A DNA stretch of 64,000 nt, taken from Kitasatospora gansuensis. GTDB taxonomy: Bacteria > Actinomycetota > Actinomycetes > Streptomycetales > Streptomycetaceae. The notes beneath the pieces were generated by a model that did no database searches, was not told where the DNA came from, and saw only the letters and a list, made by a program, of their open reading frames with translations. The first letter of the stretch is position 1. Each line of letters starts with the position of its first letter. Location of the stretch: NCBI RefSeq assembly GCF_014203705.1, contig NZ_JACHJR010000001.1, positions 3,348,001-3,412,000 on the forward strand, given 5' to 3'. A program made the translations under genes and the position numbers. This document shows, in pieces, positions 1-12,800 of this stretch.

Positions 1-337
1 TGAGCACGGCCACCGCGGCGGAGAGCAGGATGACGCCCTGCAGGAACAGCGCGGGGCCGTCGATGGCCACCGCGCCCATCGCCAGCAGCCCGGCCTCGGT
101 GGTGGCGTGGCCCTGGGCGGCCAGCACCACCACGGCGCCGAACGAGGCCGCCAGACCGAGCAGCGCGATGGTCAGCTGGGCGCCGTACCGGGCCCGGCGC
201 GGCAGGAACGCCTCGGCCAGGACGCCGAGCAGGGCGGCGCCGAAGACGATCAGCATCGGCGAGAGCTGCCCGTACTCGATGTGCGGGGCCGGGATGCTGG
301 GGCTGTTGCCGCCCGCGGCGGCGAGCCAACCGCTCAC
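1..337 (-). CDS. nuoN: NADH-quinone oxidoreductase subunit N, N-terminal part
   Basis: This is the last gene of the complex I operon. It starts at GTG 337 inside the stop of nuoM (a GTGA overlap), with GGAGGTGAG just upstream, and runs off the left edge, so only about 112 N-terminal residues are visible. They read VSGWLAAAGGNSPSIPAPHI and then hydrophobic helices (LIVFGAALLGVLAEAFL; LTIALLGLAASFGAVVVLAA). NuoN is one of three antiporter-like proton-pumping membrane subunits, related to NuoL and NuoM. The call rests on the visible hydrophobic start, the translational coupling and the invariant order L-M-N. The C-terminus and any terminator lie outside the window. Confidence 0.9.
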   Translation of the reverse strand, partial: MSGWLAAAGGNSPSIPAPHIEYGQLSPMLIVFGAALLGVLAEAFLPRRARYGAQLTIALLGLAASFGAVVVLAAQGHATTEAGLLAMGAVAIDGPALFLQGVILLSAAVAVL

Positions 338-1950
338 TTGTGCTCACCTCCGGTGGTGGCGGCGACCGGGTGGGCCGGTGCCGGGTCGGTCTGCTGGACC
401 TGGGACTGGGTGGCGTCCACGGTCGGGTTGACCAGGTCGGTGAGCGGCTTGGGGTAGACGCCCAGCAGGATGGTCAGCGCCACCAGCGGGGCCACCACGG
501 CCAGTTCACGGACCTTCAGGTCCGCCATGCCCGCCACGCCCTCCTTGACCGGACCGGTCATGGTGCGTTGGTAGAGCAGCAGCGCGTACAGCGCGGCCAG
601 CACGATGCCCAGGGTGGCGATGATCCCGATCACCGGGTACTTGGCGAAGGTGCCCACCAGGACCAGGAACTCGCTGACGAATGGGGCAAGTCCCGGCAGC
701 GAGAGGGTGGCCAGACCACCGATCAGGAAGGTGCCGGCCAGCACCGGGGCGACCTTCTGCACCCCGCCGAAGTCGCTGATCAGGCGCGAGCCCCGACGGG
801 AGATCAGGAAGCCCGCGACCAGCATCCAGGCGGCGGTGGAGATGCCGTGGTTCACCATGTAGAGGGTGGCACCGCTCTGCGCCTGGGTGGTGAAGGCGAA
901 GATGCCCATGATGATGAAGCCGAAGTGCGAGATCGAGGCGTACGCGACCAGCCGCTTGATGTCCTTCTGGCCGACCGCCAGCAGCGCGCCGTAGACGATC
1001 CCGATCAGGGCCAGCACCAGGATCACCGGACCGAAGGTGGTGGACGCCTCCGGGAACAGGCCCAGGCAGAACCGCAGCATCGCGAAGGTGCCGACCTTGT
1101 CGACAACGGCCGTGATCAGCACGGCCGTTCCGGCGGTGGCCTCGCCCATCGCGTTCGGCAGCCAGGTGTGCAGCGGCCAGAGCGGGGCCTTGACCGCGAA
1201 GGCGAAGAAGAAGCCCAGGAAGAGCGCCTTCTCGGCGGTCGGGTCGATCACCAGCTTGCCGCTCGCGATCGCGTCGGTCAGGGTCGGCAGGTCGAAGGTG
1301 GCCAGGCCCTGCCCGGAGGCGATCACGTACAGCCCGATCACGGCGGCCAGCATGACCAGCCCGCCGAGCAGGTTGTAGAGCAGGAACTTGACGGCGGCGT
1401 ACGAGCGTTGGGCGCTCGCGTCCGGACCGCCGGCCCGGTCGCCGAAGCCGCCGATCAGGAAGTACATCGGGATCAGCATGGCTTCGAAGAAGACGTAGAA
1501 CACGAAGACGTCGGTGGCCAGGAAGGACACCACCACCATCGCCTCGACCGCCAGCACCAGGGCGAAGAAGCCCTGGGTGCGACGGAGGTTCTCGAAGGTG
1601 CCGTCCGGGTTCTGGATCGGCTCGGCGTCGTGCCAGGAGGCCAGCAGCACGATCGGCACCAGCACCGCGGTGAGCAGCACGAGGACCGCGCCGATCCCGT
1701 CCACGCCGAGCGAGAAGCTGATCCCGAAGGACCTGATCCAGCTGTACGACTCGGTCAACTGGTAGCGGGCGCCGCCTGGTTCGTACCGGACGGCGACCAG
1801 CACGGCCAGCACCAGGGTGGCCGTCGAGACGGCCATCGCGGTGAGCTTCGCCGTCCGGCGGCGGGCCTCGGTGGTGCCGCCCGGCAGCGCCGCGGTGAGC
1901 ACCGCCCCGGCGGCCGGGACGGCACAGGTGGCGGTCAGCAGGTAGCTCAT
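334..1950 (-). CDS. nuoM: NADH-quinone oxidoreductase subunit M
   Basis: Antiporter-like membrane subunit of respiratory complex I, 538 aa, which moves protons in step with electron flow from NADH to menaquinone. The sequence is a run of about 14 hydrophobic helices. The family core is visible: VFVFYVFFEAMLIPMYFLIG around residues 145-165, AVKAPLWPLHTWLPNA around 255 with the Lys and His of the proton path, and the buried Lys of TAVVDKVGTFAMLR. Length is normal. It starts at ATG 1950, 31 bp after nuoL, and overlaps nuoN by 4 bp. It belongs to the single nuoA-N transcript. Confidence 0.97.
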   Translation of the reverse strand: MSYLLTATCAVPAAGAVLTAALPGGTTEARRRTAKLTAMAVSTATLVLAVLVAVRYEPGGARYQLTESYSWIRSFGISFSLGVDGIGAVLVLLTAVLVPIVLLASWHDAEPIQNPDGTFENLRRTQGFFALVLAVEAMVVVSFLATDVFVFYVFFEAMLIPMYFLIGGFGDRAGGPDASAQRSYAAVKFLLYNLLGGLVMLAAVIGLYVIASGQGLATFDLPTLTDAIASGKLVIDPTAEKALFLGFFFAFAVKAPLWPLHTWLPNAMGEATAGTAVLITAVVDKVGTFAMLRFCLGLFPEASTTFGPVILVLALIGIVYGALLAVGQKDIKRLVAYASISHFGFIIMGIFAFTTQAQSGATLYMVNHGISTAAWMLVAGFLISRRGSRLISDFGGVQKVAPVLAGTFLIGGLATLSLPGLAPFVSEFLVLVGTFAKYPVIGIIATLGIVLAALYALLLYQRTMTGPVKEGVAGMADLKVRELAVVAPLVALTILLGVYPKPLTDLVNPTVDATQSQVQQTDPAPAHPVAATTGGEHK

Positions 1951-1981
1951 CGCCGTACCTCCCTTGTGACGTGACGGGACA

Positions 1982-3877
1982 TCAGACGGACCTCATCAGC
2001 AGAGTGGTGGCGACCAGCACCAGGGTGCCGCCGAACATCGAGAGCGCGTACGTCCGGACGTAGCCGGTCTGGATCCGGCGCAGGCGGCCCGAGATGCCGC
2101 CGATCGCGGCGGCCAGGCCGTTCACGAAGCCGTCCACCGCCTTGCTGTCCAGGTAGACCAGCGAGGCGGTCAGCGCGGAGCCGGGGCGGACCAGCACGGC
2201 GTGGTTGAAGTCGTCCTGGAGCAGGTCGCGGCGGGCCGCCCGGGTGAGCAGCGAGCCGACCGGTGCGACCACCGGGACCTGCGAGCGGCCGTACATCAGC
2301 CAGGACAGCAGCACGCCGCCGGCCACGCAGACCGAGGTGAGCACGGTGACCGTGGCGGCGTTCAACGGCGAGTGGCCGTGCGCCAGTCCGGTGACCGGCT
2401 CCAGCCAGCCGACGAAGGACTCGTTGAAGGCGAACAGCCCACCGGCGAAGACCGAGCCGAAGGCCAGCACGACCATCGGCAGCGTCATGCTCGCCGGGGA
2501 CTCGTGCGGGTGCGGCTCGTGGCCCTCCGCGTCCGGCTGCCAGCGCTTCTCGCCGAAGAAGGTCAGGATCATCACCCGGGTCATGTAGAACGCGGTGACG
2601 GCCGCGCCGACCAGGGTGCAGACGCCGAGGATCCAGCCCTCGGTGCCGCCCTTGGCGAACGCCGCCTCGATGATCTGGTCCTTGGAGAAGAAGCCGGACA
2701 GACCCGGGAAGCCGATGATCGCCAGGTAGCCGAGGCCGAAGGTGACGAAGGTGACCGGCATGAACTTCCGCAGGCCGCCGTAGTGCCGCATGTTCACCTC
2801 GTCGTTCATGCCGTGCATGACCGACCCGGCGCCGAGGAACAGCCCGGCCTTGAAGAAGCCGTGCGTCACCAGGTGCATGATGGCGAAGGCGTAGCCGATC
2901 GGGCCGAGGCCCGCGGCCAGCACCATGTAGCCGATCTGCGACATGGTCGAGCCGGCCAGCGCCTTCTTGATGTCGTCCTTGGCACAACCGACGATCGCAC
3001 CGAACAGCAGCGTCACCGCGCCGACCACCACGACCACGGTCTGGGCGTCGGGGGCCAGGTTGAAGATCACGCTGGACCGGGTGATCAGGTAGACCCCGGC
3101 GGTCACCATGGTGGCCGCGTGGATCAGGGCCGAGACCGGGGTCGGGCCCTCCATCGCGTCCCCGAGCCAGGACTGCAGCGGCACCTGGGCGGACTTGCCG
3201 CAGGCGGCCAGCAGCAGCATCAGCGCGATCGCGGTGAGCTTGCCCTCGCTCGCCTGGTCGGCGGTGCCGAAGACCCCGGCGAAGGTGACGTCACCGAACT
3301 CGGTGAACATCAGCATGATGCCGATCGACAGCCCGAGGTCGCCGACCCGGTTGACCAGGAAGGCCTTCTTGGCGGCCACCGCGGCGCTCGGCTTGTGCTG
3401 CCAGAACCCGATCAGCAGGTACGAGGCCAGCCCGACGCCCTCCCAACCCGCGTACAGCAGCAGGTAGTTGTCCGCCAGCACGAGCAGCAGCATGGCGGCC
3501 AGGAAGAGGTTCAGATAGGCGAAGAAGCGACGGCGGCGCGGGTCGTGCGCCATGTAGCCCATCGAGTAGATGTGGATCAGCGTGCCGACACCGGTGATCA
3601 ACAGCACGAAGGTGACGGACAGTTGGTCCAGCTGGAAGGCGATGTCGGCCTTGAAGCCACCGACCTCGATCCAGGTGAAGAGGCGCTGGGAGACCGAGCG
3701 GTGTTCGGCCTCCCGGCCCAGCATGTCCGAGAACAGTGCCAGGCCGAGCCCGAACGAGGTGGCGGCCAGCGCGGTGCCGAGCCAGTGCCCGTGGCGGTCG
3801 AACAGGCGACCGCCGAGCAGCAGCAGGGCAGCACCGAGCAACGGGGCCGCCACGAGCAGCGGAATGAGTGAGTTCAC
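1982..3877 (-). CDS. nuoL: NADH-quinone oxidoreductase subunit L
   Basis: Largest membrane subunit of complex I (631 aa) and the distal proton pump. Some 16 hydrophobic helices are visible. Diagnostic stretches include [18 protein letters not shown] around residue 140, [16 protein letters not shown] around 170, [20 protein letters not shown] around 238, and the Lys-containing [19 protein letters not shown] around 300. The C-terminal part carries the long amphipathic and final helix region expected of NuoL. It starts at GTG 3877 ([13 protein letters not shown]), 14 bp downstream of nuoK. No oddity was seen. Confidence 0.97.
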   Translation of the reverse strand: MNSLIPLLVAAPLLGAALLLLGGRLFDRHGHWLGTALAATSFGLGLALFSDMLGREAEHRSVSQRLFTWIEVGGFKADIAFQLDQLSVTFVLLITGVGTLIHIYSMGYMAHDPRRRRFFAYLNLFLAAMLLLVLADNYLLLYAGWEGVGLASYLLIGFWQHKPSAAVAAKKAFLVNRVGDLGLSIGIMLMFTEFGDVTFAGVFGTADQASEGKLTAIALMLLLAACGKSAQVPLQSWLGDAMEGPTPVSALIHAATMVTAGVYLITRSSVIFNLAPDAQTVVVVVGAVTLLFGAIVGCAKDDIKKALAGSTMSQIGYMVLAAGLGPIGYAFAIMHLVTHGFFKAGLFLGAGSVMHGMNDEVNMRHYGGLRKFMPVTFVTFGLGYLAIIGFPGLSGFFSKDQIIEAAFAKGGTEGWILGVCTLVGAAVTAFYMTRVMILTFFGEKRWQPDAEGHEPHPHESPASMTLPMVVLAFGSVFAGGLFAFNESFVGWLEPVTGLAHGHSPLNAATVTVLTSVCVAGGVLLSWLMYGRSQVPVVAPVGSLLTRAARRDLLQDDFNHAVLVRPGSALTASLVYLDSKAVDGFVNGLAAAIGGISGRLRRIQTGYVRTYALSMFGGTLVLVATTLLMRSV

Positions 3878-3891
3878 CGTGGGCCCTCCGC

Positions 3892-4191
3892 CTACAGCTT
3901 CATCAGGTTGCTGTCATCGACCGAAGCCGAGTGCCTGGACCGGAAGATGGACACGATGATGGCGAGGCCGACCACGACCTCGGCCGCGGCGACCACCATG
4001 GTGAAGAAGGCGATGATCTGGCCGTCCAGGTTGCCGTGCATCCGGGAGAAGGTGACCAGCGCCAGGTTCGAGGCGTTGAGCATCAGCTCGACGCACATGA
4101 AGAGCACGATCGCGTTCCGCCGGATCAGCACGCCGGAGGCACCGATGGTGAACAACAGGGCCGCGAGGTAGAGGTAGTTGACGGGGTTCAC
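3892..4191 (-). CDS. nuoK: NADH-quinone oxidoreductase subunit K
   Basis: Small three-helix membrane subunit of complex I (99 aa), the normal length. The conserved core [19 protein letters not shown] carries the membrane-embedded Glu (residue about 36) of the proton channel, and a second conserved acidic residue lies in [15 protein letters not shown] (about 72). It starts at GTG 4191, which overlaps the nuoJ stop by 4 bp, so the two are translationally coupled. It lies between nuoJ and nuoL as in all bacterial nuo operons. Confidence 0.96.
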   Translation of the reverse strand: MNPVNYLYLAALLFTIGASGVLIRRNAIVLFMCVELMLNASNLALVTFSRMHGNLDGQIIAFFTMVVAAAEVVVGLAIIVSIFRSRHSASVDDSNLMKL

Positions 4192-5045
4192 GCCTGCTCC
4201 TCCGGCTCGGGCTTGGTCTTCGGCGTGGTCTCCAGCGCCTTGCGCGGGCCCGCCACCGGCGGCCGGGCCGACGGCGCGCGGCCCAGCCAGTCGGCGGTGC
4301 TCGCCTCCAGCTCAGCCATCCGGTCCAGCATGTCGCGGCTGACGTCGCGGATCTGGCCGCGCTCGCGCAGCGTGTTCATCACCGAGTCCTCGCTGACGGT
4401 GCCGTCCGGCAGCAGGGCCGGAATGTCCACCGCGTTGTGCCGGGCGTACACGCCGGGGGCGGGCAGCGGCGGCAGCTGGATGTTGTCCTTGACCCGCTGG
4501 GCGGCCAGCTGACGCTGGGTCAGCGGGGCCCGGACGTGCTCACGGTGGGTCAGCACCATCGCGCCGATCGCCGCGGTGATCAGCAGCGCGCCGGTCAGCT
4601 CGAAGGCCCAGACGTAGTCGGTGAACAGCAGCCGGGCCAGGCCCTGCACGTTGCCCTCGGCGTTCGCCTCGGTCAGGCCGGCGAAAGTGGAGAGCTTGGC
4701 GTTGGCGATGCCGGCGATCAGCAGCACGCCGAAGCCGAGGCCGCAGAGCACGGCGGCGATCCGCTGGCCCTTCAGCTGCTCCTTGAGCGAGTCGGCGCTC
4801 GTCACACCGACCAGCATCACCACGAACAGGAAGAGCATCATGATCGCGCCGGTGTAGACCACGATCTGCACCACACCCAGGAAGACCGCGCCCTGGGCGA
4901 AGTAACAGACCGCCAGCGCCATCATGGTGGCGGCCAGGCAGAGTGCGCTGTGCACCGCCTTCTTGCTCAGCAGCATGCCGAGCGCGCCGCCGACCGCGAG
5001 TACGGCGATGACCCAGAACTGGACCGCCTCTCCGGTGGACGTCAT
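4188..5045 (-). CDS. nuoJ: NADH-quinone oxidoreductase subunit J
   Basis: Membrane subunit J of complex I, 285 aa from ATG 5045 ([20 protein letters not shown]). Five hydrophobic segments fill the first ~170 residues, including [20 protein letters not shown], the helix that changes conformation during turnover. A hydrophilic C-terminal extension of about 100 residues ([14 protein letters not shown]... to [10 protein letters not shown]) follows, as in other actinobacterial NuoJ proteins but not in E. coli. The frame stays open upstream, but the ATG overlapping the nuoI stop (ATGA) and the homology fix the start. The extension probably lies in the cytoplasm and its role is unknown. Confidence 0.95.
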   Translation of the reverse strand: MTSTGEAVQFWVIAVLAVGGALGMLLSKKAVHSALCLAATMMALAVCYFAQGAVFLGVVQIVVYTGAIMMLFLFVVMLVGVTSADSLKEQLKGQRIAAVLCGLGFGVLLIAGIANAKLSTFAGLTEANAEGNVQGLARLLFTDYVWAFELTGALLITAAIGAMVLTHREHVRAPLTQRQLAAQRVKDNIQLPPLPAPGVYARHNAVDIPALLPDGTVSEDSVMNTLRERGQIRDVSRDMLDRMAELEASTADWLGRAPSARPPVAGPRKALETTPKTKPEPEEQA

Positions 5046-5623
5046 CCCTGCACCTCCCGCTCCCGGTCGTGCTTCTCCTGCTGGACGGTGCCGGGTGCCG
5101 CCTGGGTGATCTCCCCCAGGTAGTAGGCGCTCTCGTCGGCGCCCGGGTAGTAGGCGTGCGGGCTGTCCACCATGCCCTCGGTGAGCCCCACCAGCAGCTG
5201 CTCCTTGGTGAAGATCAGGTCGGCCCGGGAGGAGTCGGCCAGCTCGTACTCGTTGGTCATGGTGAGCGCCCGGGTCGGGCAGGCCTCGATGCACAGGCCG
5301 CAGAGGATGCAGCGGGCGTAGTTGATCTGGTACACCGCGCCGTACCGCTCGCCCGGCGAGTAGCGCTCCTCGTCGGTGTTGTCGGCGCCCTCGACGTAGA
5401 TCGCGTCGGCCGGACAGGCCCAGGCGCAGAGCTCGCAGCCGACGCACTTCTCCAGGCCGTCCGGGTGCCGGTTCAGCTGGTGACGGCCGTGGAAGCGCGG
5501 AGCGGTGGGCTTCTTCTGCTCCGGGTACTGCTCGGTCAGCCGCTTCTTGAACATGGCCTTGAAGGTCACGCCGAAGCCTGCGGCCGGGCCGAGGATCGAC
5601 CCCTTGTCGGACTCGTCGGACAT
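5042..5623 (-). CDS. nuoI: NADH-quinone oxidoreductase subunit I
   Basis: Peripheral-arm subunit with two [4Fe-4S] clusters (N6a/N6b) that relay electrons towards the quinone site; 193 aa. Both ferredoxin motifs are intact: [20 protein letters not shown] near residue 65 and [20 protein letters not shown] near 110. The start ATG 5623 ([19 protein letters not shown]) is chosen because it follows an AGGGAGCTGACC ribosome-binding region and lies 2 bp after the nuoH stop. The C-terminal tail beyond the second cluster ([20 protein letters not shown]) is typical of actinobacteria. It overlaps nuoJ by 4 bp. Confidence 0.96.
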   Translation of the reverse strand: MSDESDKGSILGPAAGFGVTFKAMFKKRLTEQYPEQKKPTAPRFHGRHQLNRHPDGLEKCVGCELCAWACPADAIYVEGADNTDEERYSPGERYGAVYQINYARCILCGLCIEACPTRALTMTNEYELADSSRADLIFTKEQLLVGLTEGMVDSPHAYYPGADESAYYLGEITQAAPGTVQQEKHDREREVQG

Positions 5624-5625
5624 GG

Positions 5626-6954
5626 TCAGCTCCCTTCCGGCGAGGAGTGGTTGGCGCCGTTGAGGGCGTCCTGGAGTTTCGGGGCCCGGCTGGGCCGACG
5701 CGGTACCGGCGACAGGGTCTGGCCGGGCAGCGGCGGCACCGGGTAACCGTCCGCCATCGGATCGAACTCGGCCGGCTCGACGGCTTCGGTACTCTCCTTC
5801 GGCTTGACCAGGTCCCGGATCAGGAAGGCCAGCAGGATCACCACGATCGGCGCGCCGACGTACAGCACCACCTGGCCGAACTGGTAGCCCTCGTTGCGCA
5901 GCGCGCGGACGGTGGCCACCATCACCAGCCAGACCAGCGAGACCGGCAGCAGCACCTTCCAGCCCAGCTTCATGAACTGGTCGTACCTGAGCCGGGGCAG
6001 CGTGCCGCGCAGCCAGATGAAGAAGAACAGCAGCAGCTGGATCTTGATGGTGATCCAGAGCAGCGGCCACCAACCGTGGTTGGCGCCCTCCCAGAAGGTG
6101 GAGATCGGGTACGGAGCCCGCCAGCCGCCCAGGAACAGGGTGGCCGCCACCGCCGAGACGGTGACCATGTTGACGTACTCGGCCAGCATGAACATCGCGA
6201 ACTTCAGCGAGGAGTACTCGGTGTTGAAGCCGCCGACCAGCTCGCCCTCGGCCTCCGGGAGGTCGAACGGTGCCCGGTTGGTCTCACCCACCATCGCGAT
6301 GACGTAGATGATGAACGAGACCGGCAGCAGCACCGCGAACCAGGTCGGCTGCTGAGCGGCGACGATCTCCGAGGTGGACATCGAGCCCGAGTAGATGAAG
6401 ACCGCCGCGAAGGACAGGCCCATCGCGATCTCGTAGCTGATCATCTGCGCCGAGGAGCGCAGCCCGCCGAGCAGCGGGTAGGTCGAGCCGGAGGACCAGC
6501 CGGCCAGCACGATCCCGTAGATGCCGACCGAGGCCACCGCCAGGATGTAGAGCAGGGCGATCGGCAGGTCGGTGAGCTGCATCGGGGTCCGGGTGCCGAA
6601 GATCGAGATCTCGTTGCCGGCCGGGCCGAGCGGGATCACCGCGAAGGCCATGAAGGCCGGGATCGCCGCGACGATCGGGGCCAGTACGTAGACCACCTTG
6701 TCGGCGTTGGTGACCACCAGGTCTTCCTTCAGCGCCAGCTTGATGCCGTCGGCCAGCGACTGCAGCATGCCCCAGGGGCCGTGCCGGTTCGGGCCGATCC
6801 GCAGCTGCATCCAGGCGACGACCTTGCGCTCCCAGACGATCGCGATCAGCACCGTGCCGACCAGGAAGGCGAAGACGAAGACCGCCTTGATCAGCACCAG
6901 CCACCACGGGTCGTGCCCGAAGAAGCTCAGGGTCTCGGAAGCAGCGAGTGTCAT
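5626..6954 (-). CDS. nuoH: NADH-quinone oxidoreductase subunit H
   Basis: Membrane subunit H of complex I (442 aa), which forms much of the quinone-binding chamber. About eight helices are present. Conserved parts include [20 protein letters not shown] near residues 45-65, the acidic loop [20 protein letters not shown] around 235, and [18 protein letters not shown] near 340. The last ~65 residues form a hydrophilic Pro-rich tail ([20 protein letters not shown]), longer than in E. coli and common in actinobacteria. It starts at ATG 6954 and overlaps the nuoG stop by 4 bp. Confidence 0.97.
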   Translation of the reverse strand: MTLAASETLSFFGHDPWWLVLIKAVFVFAFLVGTVLIAIVWERKVVAWMQLRIGPNRHGPWGMLQSLADGIKLALKEDLVVTNADKVVYVLAPIVAAIPAFMAFAVIPLGPAGNEISIFGTRTPMQLTDLPIALLYILAVASVGIYGIVLAGWSSGSTYPLLGGLRSSAQMISYEIAMGLSFAAVFIYSGSMSTSEIVAAQQPTWFAVLLPVSFIIYVIAMVGETNRAPFDLPEAEGELVGGFNTEYSSLKFAMFMLAEYVNMVTVSAVAATLFLGGWRAPYPISTFWEGANHGWWPLLWITIKIQLLLFFFIWLRGTLPRLRYDQFMKLGWKVLLPVSLVWLVMVATVRALRNEGYQFGQVVLYVGAPIVVILLAFLIRDLVKPKESTEAVEPAEFDPMADGYPVPPLPGQTLSPVPRRPSRAPKLQDALNGANHSSPEGS

Positions 6955-9385
6955 GACTCCTCCGCCGGGGCGATGGTCACCAGGTGGCCGGTGGTGGTGC
7001 CGAGGGTGCGGTAGACGCCGCCCGGCGTGGAGTTGAGCGGCAGCCAGACCGTGCGGTCGGGCTGCTCGGGGTTCAGCTCCAGCGGCAGGGTGAGCGAACC
7101 GGCCGGGCCGGTGACCCGGAGCGCGGTGGTCGCGCCGATCTCGGCGGCGGTGGCGGGCGAGATCCGGGCCACCGCCGGGTGCCGGGTGTCGGCCAGGTGC
7201 TCGTCGCCGATCTGCAGCGTGCCCTGGTCGAGCAGCAGCCGGTGACCGCCGAGCACCGCCTGACCGGCGGCCGGGCGGGGCAGCGGGACGGTGACCGTGC
7301 TCGGCGCCGCCGGACGGTCGCCCGTCCAGGGGGCGAAACGGTCCAGCTCCAGCCGGGCGGCCCGGACGTCGGGCAGGCCGATCGGCCGGTCCAGCGCGTC
7401 GCTGAGCATGCTCAGCACCCGGACGTCCGAGTGCAGGTGACGGCCCATCAGTTGGTCGGGCTTGATCGCGGTCTCGAACATCCGGACCCGGCCCTCCCAG
7501 TCCAGGAAGGTGCCGGTCTTCTCCGCCACGGCGGCCACCGGCAGCACCACGTCGGCGCGTTCGGTCACCGCGGACGGACGGATCTCCAGCGAGACCACGA
7601 ACCGGACCCGGGCCAGCGCCTCGTCGGCCAGCGCCGGGTCGGCCAGGTCGTCCAGGCCCAGGCCGCCGATCACCAGCGCGTCCAGGTCGCCGTGGGCGGC
7701 GGCGGCCAGGATCTGGTCGGTGTCCCGGCCGCTCCTGGACGGGAGTTCGGCTTCGCCCCAGATCGCGGCGGCCTCGCCGCGCGCCTCGGCGGCGGAGACC
7801 GGACGGCCGCCGGGCAGCAGGCCGGGCAGCGCACCCGCCTCGACGGCGCCGCGCTCACCGGCCCGGCGCGGCACCCAGGCCAGCTCGGCCCCGGTCGCGG
7901 CGGCCAGCCGCAGCGCGGCGGTCAGCCCGCCGGGCACGGTGGCCAGCCGCTCGCCGACCAGGATCACCGCGCCCGCCTGGCGCAGCAGTTGACCGGCCCG
8001 CCCGGCGTCGTCACCGAGCGCGGTGTCGTCGGCCAGCGCGGTCAGCCACTCGGCCTCGGTGCCGGGTGCGGCGGGCAGCAGCGCCCCGCGCAGCTTGGTC
8101 AGACCCCGGCTGCGGTGACTCGCCACCGCGAAGACCTGGAGCCCGGAGGCCCGGTTGGCCTTGCGCAGCCGCAGGAAGACGATCGGCGACTCCTCCTCGG
8201 GCTCGAAGCCGACCAGCAACGCGGCGGGCGCGGCCTCGAGTGCCTGGTAGGAGAGGCCGGTGCCGTCCAGGTCGACCCCGCGGCCGGCCACGGCGGAGGC
8301 CAGGAAGTCGGCCTCCTCGCCGCTCAGCGGGCGGGCCCGGAAGTCCACGTCGTTGGTGCCGAGCGCGACCCGGGCGAACTTGCCGTAGCCGTACGCGTCC
8401 TCGACCGTGACCCGGCCACCGGCCAGCACCGCGGCCCTGGCCCCGGCCAGGCCCTGGGCGGCGGCCGCCAGCGCCTCCGGCCAGGAGGCGGCGACCAGCT
8501 CACCGTCCTTGCGGACCAGGGGAGTTGACAGCCGGTCGCGCTGCTGGCCGTAGCGGAAGGCGAACCGGCCCTTGTCGCAGTTCCACTCCTCGTTCACCGC
8601 CGGGTCCTCGCCCGCCAGCCGGCGGAGCACCTTGCCCCGGCGGTGGTCGGTGCGCTGGGCGCAGCCGGCCGAGCAGTGCTCGCACACGCTCGGCGAGGAG
8701 ACCAGGTCGAACGGGCGGGAGCGGAACCGGTAGGCGGCCGAGGTGAGCGCGCCGACCGGGCAGATCTGGATGGTGTTGCCGGAGAAGTACGACTCGAAGT
8801 CGTCCCCGGCGCCGGTGCCGACCTGCTGCAGCGCGCCGCGCTCCAGCAGTTCGATGAACGGGTCGCCGGCGATCTCCTGGGAGAAGCGGGTGCAGCGGGC
8901 GCAGAGCACGCAGCGCTCCCGGTCCAGCAGTACCTGACTGCTCACCGGGACGGGCTTGGCGTAGGTCCGCTTCATGCCCTCGAAGCGGGAGTCGGTCTCG
9001 CCGGTGGACATCGCCTGGTTCTGCAGCGGGCACTCGCCGCCCTTGTCGCAGACCGGGCAGTCCAGCGGGTGGTTGATCAGCAGCAGCTCCATCACGCCGC
9101 GCTGGGCCTTCTCGGCCACCGGCGAGCTGAGCTGGGTCCGGACCACCATGCCCTCGGTGACCGGGATGGTGCAGGAGGCGACCGGCTTGCGCTGGCCCTC
9201 GACCTCCACGATGCACTGCCGGCAGGCCCCGGCCGGGGCGAGCAACGGGTGGTCGCAGAACCGGGGGATCTGGGTGCCGATCTGCTCGGCGGCGCGGATC
9301 ACCAGGGTGCCCTTGGGCACACTGACCTCGACCCCGTCGATGGTGAGCGTGACCAGGTCGGTGCTGGTCTGCGGCTCGGTCACGG

Positions 9386-9389
<4 letters not shown>
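6951..9389 (-). CDS. nuoG: NADH-quinone oxidoreductase subunit G
   Basis: Large iron-sulfur subunit of the peripheral arm (812 aa from ATG 9389, [20 protein letters not shown]). In order: an N-terminal [2Fe-2S] domain ([15 protein letters not shown]), the His-Cys3 [4Fe-4S] site ([17 protein letters not shown]), two further clusters ([10 protein letters not shown] with ICPVGALT), and a molybdopterin-oxidoreductase-like domain that begins with CEHCSAGC and has lost cofactor function in complex I. The frame is open further upstream, but ATG 9389 overlaps the nuoF stop and matches family N-termini. The C-terminal 250 residues are Ala-rich and less conserved, as is usual for actinobacterial NuoG. 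Confidence 0.96.
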
Positions 9390-10740
<1,351 letters not shown>

Positions 10741-10741
<1 letters not shown>

Positions 10742-11481
10742 CACGCTTCCGTCCCTTCGTGCCGGGGGGCCACGACCTTGGCGCCCGGGGTGCCGGGCAG
10801 TGCCTCGCCCTTGGCCAGCCGGAGGCCGGCCAGCGAGGGCGCGCCGCCCGCGCCGGAGGCGTCCACCGCGCCGGGGCGCTCGTCCGGGAAGCCGGCCAGG
10901 ATCCGGGAGGTCTCCTTGAAGGAGCAGAGCCGGGCGCCCCGGGTCGGCCTGGGGTCGTGTCCGGCCCGCAGGTCGTCGACCAACTGCCGGGCGCTGTCCG
11001 GGGTCTGGTTGTCGAAGAACTCCCAGTTGACCATCACCACGGGGGCGTAGTCGCAGGCCGCGTTGCACTCGATGTGCTCGATCGAGATCTCGCCGTCGGC
11101 GGTGGTCTCGTTGTTCTCGATGCCCAGGTGCTGCTTGAGCTCGTCGAGGATCTGGTCGCCGCCGAGCACCGCGCAGAGCGTGTTGGTGCAGACGCCCACG
11201 TGGTACTTCCCGGCGGGCTTCCTGCGGTACATGGTGTAGAAGGTCGCCACCGCGGTCACCTCGGCCGTGGTCAGCTCCAGCTGCTCCGCGCAGAACCGGA
11301 TACCGGTCGGCGTGACGCAGCCCTCCTCGGCCTGCACCAGGTGCAGCAGCGGCAGCAGGGCGGACCGGGCCACGGGGTAGCGGCCGATCAACTCCTTGGC
11401 GTCCGCCGCCAGTCGGGCGTGCACCTCGACCGGGTACGGCTTCGCCGGAAGTGCCGGCATCCCCAGTTGGACGTCACTCAC
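10741..11481 (-). CDS. nuoE: NADH-quinone oxidoreductase subunit E
   Basis: Thioredoxin-like [2Fe-2S] subunit (cluster N1a), 246 aa from GTG 11481 ([21 protein letters not shown]). Cluster ligands are visible as [11 protein letters not shown] near residue 100 and [20 protein letters not shown] near 145. The three-helix N-terminal region ([19 protein letters not shown]) is typical. A C-terminal extension of about 80 residues, rich in Gly and Ala, exceeds the E. coli length and occurs in other streptomycetes. The GTG is favoured because it overlaps the nuoD stop as GTGA; the longer reading frame is only the antisense-open frame over nuoD. Confidence 0.94.
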
Positions 11482-12800
11482 CGGTCCACGCCTCCCATCA
11501 CCGGGTCGATCCCGGCCACCGCGACGATCACGTCGGCGACCTGGCCGCCCTCGCACATCGCCGCCATCGACTGCAGGTTGGTGAACGAGGGGTCGCGGAA
11601 GTGCACCCGGTAGGGCCGGGTACCGCCGTCGCTCACCACGTGCACCCCGAGCTCGCCCTTGGGCGACTCGACCGCCGTGTACGCCTGGCCGGCCGGGACC
11701 CGGAAGCCCTCGGTGACCAGCTTGAAGTGGTGGATCAGGGCCTCCATCGAGGTGCCCATGATCTTCCGGATGTGGTCCAGCGAGTTGCCCATGCCGTCGG
11801 GGCCGACGGACAGTTGGGCGGGCCAGGCGATCTTCTTGTCCGCCACCATGACCGGCCCGGGCTTCAGCCGGTCCAGGCACTGCTCGACGATCCGCAGCGA
11901 CTGGTGCATCTCCTCCAGGCGGATCAGGAACCGTCCGTAGGAGTCCGCGCTGTCGGCGGTCGCCACGTCGAACACGTAGTTCTCGTAGCCGCAGTAGGGG
12001 TCGGTCTTGCGCAGGTCGTGCGGCAGGCCGGTGGCCCGCAGGATCGGTCCGGTGGCGCCGAGCGCCAGGCAGCCGGCCAGGTCCAGGAAGCCGACGTCGA
12101 CCAGCCGGGCCTTGAAGATCGGGTTCCCGGTGGCCAGCTTGTCGTACTCGTGCATCCGGGAGCGGAGCAGCTTGACCGCCTCGCGGATCTGGTCCACCGC
12201 GCCGGGCGGCAGGTCCTGGGCCAGCCCGCCGGGGCGGACGTAGGCGTGGTTCATCCGCAGGCCGGTGACCAACTCGAAGACGTCCAGGATGAGTTCGCGG
12301 TCCCGGAAGCCGTAGATCATCAGCGTCGTGGAGCCGATCTCCATCCCGCCGGTGGCCAGGCAGACCAGGTGCGAGGAGATCCGGTTGAGCTCCATCATCA
12401 GCACCCGGATCACGCTGGCCCGGTCCGGGATCTGGTCGGTGATCCCGAGCAGCTTCTCGACCGCGAGGCAGTACGCGGTCTCGTTGAACATCGGGGTCAG
12501 GTAGTCCATCCGCGTGACGAACGTGGTGCCCTGGACCCAGTTGCGGTACTCCATGTTCTTCTCGATGCCGGTGTGCAGGTAGCCGATCCCGCACCTGGCC
12601 TCGGTCACGGTCTCGCCGTCGATCTCCAGGATCAGGCGCAACACACCGTGGGTGGACGGGTGTTGCGGACCCATGTTGACGATGATCCGCTCGTCGTCGG
12701 CCCGGCCGACGGCCTCCACCACCTCGCCCCAGTCACCGCCGGTGACGGTGAAGACCCGGCCCTCGGTGGTCTCCCGGGCTTCTTCGTAATGAGTGGTCAT
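11478..12800 (-). CDS. nuoD: NADH-quinone oxidoreductase subunit D
   Basis: 49-kDa-type subunit of the peripheral arm (440 aa), which forms the quinone pocket with NuoB. Visible signatures are [20 protein letters not shown] near residues 45-65, the quinone-site His/Asp region [29 protein letters not shown] near 130, and the C-terminal [20 protein letters not shown] and [14 protein letters not shown]. Length is as expected. It starts at ATG 12800, which overlaps the nuoC stop by 1 bp, and is translationally coupled to nuoE. Confidence 0.97.
   Translation of the reverse strand: MTTHYEEARETTEGRVFTVTGGDWGEVVEAVGRADDERIIVNMGPQHPSTHGVLRLILEIDGETVTEARCGIGYLHTGIEKNMEYRNWVQGTTFVTRMDYLTPMFNETAYCLAVEKLLGITDQIPDRASVIRVLMMELNRISSHLVCLATGGMEIGSTTLMIYGFRDRELILDVFELVTGLRMNHAYVRPGGLAQDLPPGAVDQIREAVKLLRSRMHEYDKLATGNPIFKARLVDVGFLDLAGCLALGATGPILRATGLPHDLRKTDPYCGYENYVFDVATADSADSYGRFLIRLEEMHQSLRIVEQCLDRLKPGPVMVADKKIAWPAQLSVGPDGMGNSLDHIRKIMGTSMEALIHHFKLVTEGFRVPAGQAYTAVESPKGELGVHVVSDGGTRPYRVHFRDPSFTNLQSMAAMCEGGQVADVIVAVAGIDPVMGGVDR

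Noticed and set aside
340..1974. Long plus-strand open frames opposite nuoM, nuoL, nuoG and nuoF
   Set aside because: They mirror genuine complex I genes, have no ribosome-binding sites and give low-complexity Gln/Arg/His-rich products typical of antisense frames in GC-rich DNA.
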